A stretch of 11,587 nucleotides of DNA. It comes from JBFKQC01 sp041627895. GTDB taxonomy: Bacteria > Pseudomonadota > Alphaproteobacteria > Rhodobacterales > Rhodobacteraceae. The DNA lies in the NCBI GenBank assembly GCA_041627895.1, contig JBFKQC010000096.1, forward strand, positions 1 to 11,587. Direction: 5' to 3'. The translations under genes were made by a program, and so were the position numbers. Shown one piece after another: positions 6,407 through 11,587 of this stretch; within the stretch, counting starts at the first letter, position 1; the number at the start of each line of letters is the position of its first letter. The notes below the pieces were generated by a model. The model was not told the origin of the DNA. It saw only the letters and a list, made by a program, of their open reading frames with translations, and ran no database searches.

Positions 6407-7855
6407 TCAGCCACGCTCCCTGTCATCGGTCTGCAGCGGATGGCCCAATTTGCGGATCGCGTCAACAACGCGCGCCATCCGGCTGCCGAGCGAGCCCTTG
6501 ACCAGCACCACGTCGCCGGCGTCGACCAGCGTATGGGCGCGGACGGCCAGCCGGTCGGAACTGGGCGCGTGTTCGCCGCGCTTCGTCTCGGGCAGCGCGT
6601 CGTGCAGCGCCGCCATGCGCGCGCCCACGGTGTGCACCACGTCGATCGCCGCGACGCTGGGCAGCCCGGCGAGGTTCGCATGCAGCGCCATCTCGCGCTC
6701 GCCCATCTCCAGCATGTCGCCCAGGATCGCCACGCGGCGGCCATGGGCGATGCGCCCGATCCCGTCGCGCGGGCGCGCCGCGGCAAGCACGTCGAGCGCG
6801 GCGGCGACCGAGGCCGGGTTGGCGTTGTAGGCGTCGTCGATCAGGTCAAAGCTCATCCGGTCGTCGACCGGGTCGAGCCCGATGCGCTCGCGCGTGCCGC
6901 GCCCGGCCGGCGGGCGCCACCGACCGAGCGCCGCGATCGCCAGCGCCAGATCGGCGTCCAGCGCCTTGACCGCGCCCAGCACGGCCAGCGCGTTCATCGC
7001 GAAATGCCGCCCCGGCGCGCCGATCTTGAAAACCACGTTCTGCCGCCACAGACGGGCGCGCGCCACGGTGGTGTCCTCGGCCAGGGTCACGTCCAGCAGC
7101 CGGTGGTGGCAGCCCTCGCCCCTGCCGAAACGGCGCAGGTCCGCGCCGGCGCGCCGCGCCGCCTCGGCGAGGATCGGCGCGGTCTCGATATCGCCGTCGA
7201 TCAGCGCGGTGCCGCCCTCGCGCAGGCCCTCGAAGATCGCCGCCTTCTCGCGGGCGATGTCCTCGACCGAGGCGAAGGCCGCCAGATGCGCCGGTGCCAC
7301 GGTGGTGACGATGGCAACGTGCGGGCTGACCAGCCGCGCCAGCGGCGCGATCTCGCCGGGGTGGTTCATGCCGATCTCGACGATGGCGAAATCGCTCGCC
7401 GCGGGCATCCGCGCCAGCGTCAGCGGCACCCCCCAGTGGTTGTTGTAGCTCTTCTCGGCGGCATGGACCCGGCCCTGCCCCGCAAGCGCGGTGCGCAGCA
7501 TGTCCTTGGTCGAGGTCTTGCCGACCGATCCGGTGATGCCGACGACCCGCGCCCCGGTCCGGGCCCGCGCCGCTCGGCCGAGCCGTTCCAGTGCCGGCAG
7601 CACGTCGTCCACGATCAGAAGCGGCGCGCCGGGGCCGACGCCTTCGGGCACCCGGCTGACCAGCGCCGCCGCGGCGCCCCCCGCCAGCGCGTCGGCGACG
7701 AAGTCGTGACCGTCGCGCGCGTCCTTCAGCGCGACGAACAAATCACCCGGCTGCAGCGTGCGGGTGTCGATGGAAACCCCCGTGGCCCGCCAATTGGCGG
7801 TGGCGCGCCCGGCGGTGGCGGCGGCGGCCTCTGCCGCGGTCCAGAGCAGGCTCAT
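6407..7855 (-). CDS. murF: UDP-MurNAc-tripeptide--D-alanyl-D-alanine ligase
   Basis: Cytoplasmic ATP-dependent ligase that adds D-Ala-D-Ala to UDP-MurNAc-tripeptide, completing the pentapeptide. The 482 residues are at the long side of normal (about 450-480). The N-terminal UDP-substrate domain carries VSIDTRTLQPGDLFVAL (28-44). The ATPase domain has the P-loop GSVGKTS (109-115), the MurF-type KSYNNHWGVPL (135-145), EIGMNHPGEI (160-169) and Lys204 in REKAAIFEGL, the expected carbamylated Lys. The C-terminal domain has DDAYNANP (340-347), GDMLEMG (379-385) and LVKGSLGSRM (451-460). The YNNxxGVP and DxYNANP motifs identify MurF. The ATG at 7855 overlaps the murE stop as ATGA; no strong Shine-Dalgarno is evident, so it relies on coupling. 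The stop abuts the mraY start. Confidence 0.97.
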   Translation of the reverse strand: MSLLWTAAEAAAATAGRATANWRATGVSIDTRTLQPGDLFVALKDARDGHDFVADALAGGAAAALVSRVPEGVGPGAPLLIVDDVLPALERLGRAARARTGARVVGITGSVGKTSTKDMLRTALAGQGRVHAAEKSYNNHWGVPLTLARMPAASDFAIVEIGMNHPGEIAPLARLVSPHVAIVTTVAPAHLAAFASVEDIAREKAAIFEGLREGGTALIDGDIETAPILAEAARRAGADLRRFGRGEGCHHRLLDVTLAEDTTVARARLWRQNVVFKIGAPGRHFAMNALAVLGAVKALDADLALAIAALGRWRPPAGRGTRERIGLDPVDDRMSFDLIDDAYNANPASVAAALDVLAAARPRDGIGRIAHGRRVAILGDMLEMGEREMALHANLAGLPSVAAIDVVHTVGARMAALHDALPETKRGEHAPSSDRLAVRAHTLVDAGDVVLVKGSLGSRMARVVDAIRKLGHPLQTDDRERG

Positions 7856-9336
7856 ACCAGCCGCCCGTCGAGCGCGGCGACGGCGACGCTGGCCTGTTCC
7901 ACGTCGTCGAAGGGAAACACGTCGTCGCCGATGATCTGCCCGGTCTCGTGCCCCTTGCCGGCGACCAGCAGCGCATCGCCGGGCTGCAGCGCGTCGACGC
8001 CGCGCAGGATCGCCTCGGCGCGGTCGGGCACCTCGTTGGCCTCGGGACAGGCGGCGAGGATCGCGGACCGGATCAGCGCCGGGTCTTCGCCGCGCGGATT
8101 GTCGTCGGTGACGAAGACCACGTCGGCATAGGCCGCCGCCGCCTCGCCCATCATCGGGCGCTTGCCGCGGTCGCGGTCGCCGCCGGCGCCGAACACCACG
8201 ATCAGCCGGCCCAGCACATGCGGGCGCAGCGCCTTCAGTGCCACCTTCAGCGCCTCGGGCGTGTGCGAATAGTCGACGAAGACCGAGCTGCCGTTCTCGC
8301 GCGTCGCCGCAAGCTGCATCCGCCCGCGCACGCCCCTGAGTTCCGGCAGCACCTCGAAGGTGCGCGCCGGGTCGCAGCCGCTGGCGATCACCAGCCCGGC
8401 CGCGGTCAGCACGTTTTCCGCCTGGAACCCGCCGATCAGGTCGAGCCGCACCAGCCGCGGCCGGCCGTTCCAGTCGAACCGCAGCTCCTGCCCGGTCGCG
8501 TCGTAGCGCTGCGCCCGGATCCGCAGGTTCGCCTCGGGTCCGCGGCCCACGGTGATCAGGTCCTGGCCCCGGTCCATCACGATCTCGGCCATCTCGCGGC
8601 CGCGCGGGTCGTCGAGGTTGATCACCGCCGCGCCGTCATCCGGCAGCACCCGGTCGAAAAGCCCCGCCTTGGCGGCGAAGTACTCGTCGAAATCGGCGTG
8701 ATAATCCAGATGGTCCTGGCTGAGATTGGTGAACGCCGCCGCGGTCAGCCGCACCCCGTCCAGCCGGCGCTGGGCCAGCCCGTGCGACGAGGCCTCCATC
8801 GCCACATGCTCGATCTCGCGGCCGGCGATCTCGGCCAGTACGCGGTGCAGCGTGATCGGTTCCGGCGTGGTGTGCGCCAGCGGCGCCGCCCAGGCGCCTT
8901 CGACCCCGGTGGTGCCCAGGTTGACCGAAGGCAGGCCAAGCGCCGACCAGATCTGCCGGGTGAAGGTGGCCACCGATGTCTTGCCGTTGGTGCCGGTCAC
9001 GGCGACGACGGTCTCGGGCTGGCGCCCGAACCAGAGCGCCGCCGCGAAGGCCAGCGCCTGGCGCGGGTCCTCGGTCAGCACCAGCGCGGCGTCCGAGCCG
9101 GCCAGCGCCTCGGCCGCGATCCTGGCCCCGTCGCGGTCGGTCAGCACCGCGCCCGCGCCCATCCTCAGCGCGTACTGGATGAACTCGGCGCCATGGGCAC
9201 GGCTGCCGGGCAGCGCGGCGAACAGGTGGCCGTCCTTCACCGTCCGGCTGTCCACCGACAGCCCGGTGATCCGCGCCTCGCGCCCGCCCTGGGCGGCAAG
9301 GCCGAGATCGGCCAGAAATTTCACCTGATCGCCCAT
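7852..9336 (-). CDS. murE: UDP-MurNAc-L-Ala-D-Glu--2,6-diaminopimelate ligase
   Basis: Cytoplasmic ATP-dependent ligase adding the third stem residue. The DNPR motif (412-415, in TDDNPRGEDP) is the meso-diaminopimelate recognition signature, so the wall is of the DAP type rather than Lys. The 494 residues are normal. Seen: LSVDSRTVKDGHLFAAL (26-42), P-loop GTNGKTS (115-121), EASSHGL (181-187), NLSQDHLDYH (204-213), Lys223 in FAAKAGLF (expected carbamylated Lys), GRMQ (338-341), DYSHTPEAL (355-363), GAGGDRDRGKR (383-393) and GKGHE (460-464). The start ATG at 9336 has AAGGGG (9341-9346) four bases upstream, a somewhat short spacing. It is separated from ftsI by 82 nt, the only real break in the ftsL-mraY run, and overlaps murF by four bases. 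Confidence 0.98.
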   Translation of the reverse strand: MGDQVKFLADLGLAAQGGREARITGLSVDSRTVKDGHLFAALPGSRAHGAEFIQYALRMGAGAVLTDRDGARIAAEALAGSDAALVLTEDPRQALAFAAALWFGRQPETVVAVTGTNGKTSVATFTRQIWSALGLPSVNLGTTGVEGAWAAPLAHTTPEPITLHRVLAEIAGREIEHVAMEASSHGLAQRRLDGVRLTAAAFTNLSQDHLDYHADFDEYFAAKAGLFDRVLPDDGAAVINLDDPRGREMAEIVMDRGQDLITVGRGPEANLRIRAQRYDATGQELRFDWNGRPRLVRLDLIGGFQAENVLTAAGLVIASGCDPARTFEVLPELRGVRGRMQLAATRENGSSVFVDYSHTPEALKVALKALRPHVLGRLIVVFGAGGDRDRGKRPMMGEAAAAYADVVFVTDDNPRGEDPALIRSAILAACPEANEVPDRAEAILRGVDALQPGDALLVAGKGHETGQIIGDDVFPFDDVEQASVAVAALDGRLV

Positions 9337-9383
9337 GCGGCCCCTTGCGCTCGCCCTCGGTCCGGCCCGTTTGCCCGGGCTAC

Positions 9384-9416
9384 CGGCGCGGCGGGCAGGC
9401 CCCGATGCACGCGCCG
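9384..9416 (-). promoter_or_regulatory. Inverted repeat in the ftsI-murE gap
   Basis: A 7-bp perfect stem (CGGCGCG at 9384-9390 with CGCGCCG at 9410-9416) and 19-nt loop begins three bases after the ftsI stop. A second, smaller stem (9365-9369 with 9376-9380, 6-nt loop) lies between it and murE. There is no T-tract. They could stabilise the transcript or cause partial ending between ftsI and murE; at this GC content chance formation is quite possible. Confidence 0.22.
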
Positions 9417-9418
9417 CG

Positions 9419-11206
9419 TCAGTTCGAGGTCAGTGTTACTCCATTCACCGCCCCGGGTTCAATCTCGGGCCTGAGGCCCAGCAGCGGCGCGGCGCGGCGG
9501 ATCACCTCGGCGGCCACGGGCACCGCGGTCCAGCCGGCGGTGCGGCGCGGCAGCACGCCCGAGGTCTCGACCGGCTCGTCGAGGCTGACGACCAGCACAT
9601 AGGCCGGATCATGCGCCGGAAACGCGCTGGCGAATGTGGTGATCACCTTGTCGGTGTAATAGCCGCCCTTCGGCTTCGGCTTGTCGGCGGTGCCGGTCTT
9701 GCCCGCGACCGCATAGCCCGTCACGTCGCCGAAGCGCGCGGTGCCGCGGGTGACGACCTGGCGCAGCATCGCGCGCGCCACGGTCGAGACGTTTTCCGAC
9801 ACCACGCGCGGGCCGGGCTCGACCTGCTCGCGCCGCAGAAGCGTGGGCGTCACCCTTGTGCCGCCGTTCAGGATCGAGCCATAGGCCGCAGCCAGGTGCA
9901 GCGGGCTCGCCGACAGGCCGTGCCCGTAAGACACCGTGATCGTGTTGATTTCCGACCAGCGTGCCGGGACGAGCGGCCTGGCGCCGGGCGCCTCGACCAG
10001 TTCCACCCCGGTCGGATCGAAAAAGCCCAGCGCGCGCAGGAATTCCTGCTGCCGGGTCTGCCCGATCATCAGCGCCATGTTCGCGGTGCCGACGTTCGAC
10101 GACTTGACGATAACGTCGGTGACCGACAGCCGCGGCCCGTAATTGTGGTTGCGGAATTCCTTGATCTTGTACTTGCCCCAGACCATCGGCGAATTGGCGT
10201 CGACCTCGGTCGTGGCGTTCACCAGGCCCAGTTCCATCGCCTGCGCCGCGGTGAAGATCTTGAAGGTCGAGCCAAGCTCGTAGACCCCCTGCACCGCGCG
10301 GTTGAACAGCGGGCTGTCCGACTGGTCGCCCGTGGTCAGCGGCACCGGCCGGTCGTTCGGGTCGAAATCCGGCAGGCTGGTCATCGCCACGATCTCGCCT
10401 GTGCGGATGTCCATCAGCACCGCAGCCGCGCCCTTGGCGTTCATCAGCACCATGCCGCCCTTCAGCACCCGCTCGACCGCGGCCTGCACGGTCAGGTCGA
10501 TCGACAATTGCAGCGGCCGGCCCTGCTCGGCCGGGTCGCGCAGGAAGTGGTCGAACGCTTTCTCGACGCCGGCGGTGCCGATCACCTCTGCCGCATAGAC
10601 CCCCTCGCGGCCGAAACCGTAGCCGCCGAGGATATGCGCCGCCAGCCGCCCGTTCGGATAAAGCCGCATCTCGCGCGGGCCGAACAGCAGCCCGGGCTCG
10701 CCGATGTCGTGCACCGCCTGCTGCTGCTCGGGGCTGAGCTTCTTCTTGATCCACAGGAACTTGCGATCGCCGGTGAAGTCCTTGATCAGGCGCTCTTCGT
10801 GGAGGTCGGGGAAGATTTCCACCAGCTCGCGCGCGGCACGTGCCGGGTCGACCATGTTCGGCGGCTGGGCGTACAGCGAATGCGTGCGCAGGTTGGTCGC
10901 CAGGATCCGGCCCTGGCGGTCGACGATGTCGGCGCGCGCGTTGACGATGCGGCTGGTCGAGGCGGTGGCGCGCGGCTCTTCGGGGTCCGAGGCCGCCATC
11001 AGCCCCATCCGCGCGCCGACCACGCTGAAGATGCAGAAGAAGAACACCGCCAGCACAACCAGCCGCCCTTCGGCGCGCTGCCGCGCCTTGTCGCGCATCT
11101 CTTCATGGCGCAGCCGGATGTTCTCGCGTTCGATCGCGTCGGGGTTCTCGCCCTTGGCGCGGGCCGACAGGATGCGGGCCAGCGGGCGCAGCGGCGTGCG
11201 GGTCAT
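9419..11206 (-). CDS. ftsI: Septal peptidoglycan transpeptidase FtsI (PBP3)
   Basis: Class B penicillin-binding protein that crosslinks septal peptidoglycan in the periplasm, anchored in the inner membrane and working with FtsW. 595 residues, normal for the family. N-terminal basic cytoplasmic region of about 47 residues, one membrane segment (about 48-66), a dimerisation/pedestal domain starting at RADIVDRQGRILATNL (91-106), then the transpeptidase domain with STFK (313-316, nucleophile Ser313), the SxN motif SSN (369-371) and KTGT (503-506). No C-terminal PASTA repeats. The frame is open to 11410, but the ATG at 11206 is the start: it overlaps the ftsL stop as ATGA, has GAGGGG (11215-11220) eight bases upstream, and the upstream residues are Pro/Gly/Arg-rich antisense-like sequence inside ftsL. 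Confidence 0.97.
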   Translation of the reverse strand: MTRTPLRPLARILSARAKGENPDAIERENIRLRHEEMRDKARQRAEGRLVVLAVFFFCIFSVVGARMGLMAASDPEEPRATASTSRIVNARADIVDRQGRILATNLRTHSLYAQPPNMVDPARAARELVEIFPDLHEERLIKDFTGDRKFLWIKKKLSPEQQQAVHDIGEPGLLFGPREMRLYPNGRLAAHILGGYGFGREGVYAAEVIGTAGVEKAFDHFLRDPAEQGRPLQLSIDLTVQAAVERVLKGGMVLMNAKGAAAVLMDIRTGEIVAMTSLPDFDPNDRPVPLTTGDQSDSPLFNRAVQGVYELGSTFKIFTAAQAMELGLVNATTEVDANSPMVWGKYKIKEFRNHNYGPRLSVTDVIVKSSNVGTANMALMIGQTRQQEFLRALGFFDPTGVELVEAPGARPLVPARWSEINTITVSYGHGLSASPLHLAAAYGSILNGGTRVTPTLLRREQVEPGPRVVSENVSTVARAMLRQVVTRGTARFGDVTGYAVAGKTGTADKPKPKGGYYTDKVITTFASAFPAHDPAYVLVVSLDEPVETSGVLPRRTAGWTAVPVAAEVIRRAAPLLGLRPEIEPGAVNGVTLTSN

Positions 11207-11571
11207 GGCACCAGCCCCTCGACGCGATAGCTCTCGGCCGGGTCGGGCAGCACGCCGATGACGTCGACCGGGTCCTCGATCCTGAGCACGGGATAGGCAA
11301 TCTGGTCGACCCGGCCGAACTGTTCCGGCCGCAGCGGCATCAGCCCCAGCCGGTCGAAGTTCAGGCTGGCCAGGTCGCGCAGCCGGTCCGGGCGGTTGAG
11401 ATAGGCCCATTCCGCGCGCAGCACCGAGCGCGTTTCCATCAACTCGCCGATCTGGTGCTGCAGCGTCTCGACCTCGTTCAGCGCGCGCTGGGTCTGGTAA
11501 TTCTCGTTATAAGCCCAAAAGGCGAGCCCCATAACGGCCAGGGCCGACAGAATATAAACAAATGATTTCAA
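11203..11571 (-). CDS. ftsL: Cell division protein FtsL
   Basis: A 122-residue bitopic inner-membrane protein that forms the FtsQ-FtsB-FtsL scaffold of the divisome. Seen: a membrane segment at about residues 3-21 right at the N-terminus, then a heptad-like coiled coil (about 25-60, ending in LRAEWAYLNRPDRLRDLA), a pattern typical of alphaproteobacterial FtsL, and a Pro/Asp-rich periplasmic tail. No DNA-level ATG is available at the N-terminus. The TTG at 11571 is preceded by AAGGGA (11580-11585) at eight bases and overlaps a TGA in the -1 frame (TTGA), which fits a coupled start after rsmH. The tail overlaps the ftsI start by four bases. Identification rests on size, topology and position, since FtsL is poorly conserved. 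Confidence 0.92.
   Translation of the reverse strand: MKSFVYILSALAVMGLAFWAYNENYQTQRALNEVETLQHQIGELMETRSVLRAEWAYLNRPDRLRDLASLNFDRLGLMPLRPEQFGRVDQIAYPVLRIEDPVDVIGVLPDPAESYRVEGLVP
11215..11220 (-). promoter_or_regulatory. Ribosome binding site that fixes the ftsI start
   Basis: GAGGGG on the - strand, eight bases before the ATG at 11206 and within the ftsL coding sequence. It supports the 595-residue FtsI over the longer open frame that begins at 11410. Confidence 0.7.
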
Positions 11572-11587
11572 TGCTTTCTTCCCTTCT
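11568..11587 (-). CDS. rsmH: Probable last codons of rsmH (mraW), truncated by window edge
   Basis: In the frame offset from ftsL the - strand reads Lys-Gly-Arg-Lys-His then TGA (11570-11568), and that TGA overlaps the ftsL TTG start as TTGA. The 16S rRNA methyltransferase gene rsmH precedes ftsL in nearly all dcw clusters, and the other junctions here use the same overlap type. Only about six codons are inside the window, so the assignment rests on position and not on protein similarity. Confidence 0.4.

Noticed and set aside
4988..8131. A 1047-codon open frame on the + strand, antisense to the ACT, mraY, murF and murE genes.
   Set aside because: In GC-rich DNA stops are rare in the frame opposite strongly biased genes. 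The product is a low-complexity Arg/His/Gln/Pro-rich string with no motifs, while the - strand proteins have all family signatures.
7948..9474. A 508-codon + strand frame opposite murE.
   Set aside because: Antisense shadow of murE with no motif, RBS or independent support.
9335..11230. A 631-codon + strand frame opposite ftsI.
   Set aside because: Antisense shadow of ftsI; rich in Arg, His, Gln and Asp without domain motifs or a start signal.
11207..11410. N-terminal extension of FtsI to 663 residues.
   Set aside because: The added 68 residues lie inside ftsL in another frame, are Pro/Gly/Arg-rich, and the ATG at 11206 has a good RBS and stop-start overlap.

Overview
The window is from a GC-rich alphaproteobacterium, most likely of the Rhodobacterales (Paracoccus/Rhodobacter/Roseobacter relatives). 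Reasons: very high GC with strong third-position GC bias, a meso-diaminopimelate type MurE, a tightly packed ftsL-ftsI-murE-murF-mraY-murD block, and an alphaproteobacterial style FtsL and FtsI. Placement below class is inference from gene content and protein character, not from a search.

Layout. Left end, + strand: the 3' three quarters of recN (1-1256), then a four-nucleotide gap and a small multi-pass membrane protein (1261-1653). A 505-nt non-coding stretch (1654-2158) separates this from everything else, which lies on the - strand. Reading the - strand from the right edge: a probable last few codons of rsmH (11587-11568), ftsL, ftsI, an 82-nt gap, murE, murF, mraY, an ACT-domain protein, a carbonyl-reductase-like SDR, a 190-nt gap, murD, and a GFA/CENP-V-type zinc protein that overlaps the murD stop.

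How the genes work together. This is the upstream half of the division and cell wall (dcw) cluster. MurD, MurE and MurF successively add D-Glu, meso-DAP and D-Ala-D-Ala to the UDP-MurNAc peptide in the cytoplasm. MraY loads the product onto undecaprenyl phosphate. FtsL is a divisome scaffold and FtsI the septal transpeptidase that crosslinks the finished strands. Most junctions are 0-4 nt overlaps, as expected for one translationally coupled transcript. All catalytic motifs I looked for are intact and I see no frameshift.

What is not standard. (1) ACT and SDR genes sit between mraY and murD. (2) murD is followed by a GFA gene and then meets recN tail to tail, instead of leading into ftsW-murG-murC; recN often closes the far end of the cluster in this group, so the cluster looks rearranged. 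(3) The convergent gap contains a TTAA-N7-TTAA element of the CtrA type; these are the only two TTAA tetramers I found in the window. I found no mobile element, CRISPR array, tRNA, rRNA or defence system. The window is mostly ordinary housekeeping DNA, and the CtrA-like box with the hairpins near it is the least explained part.
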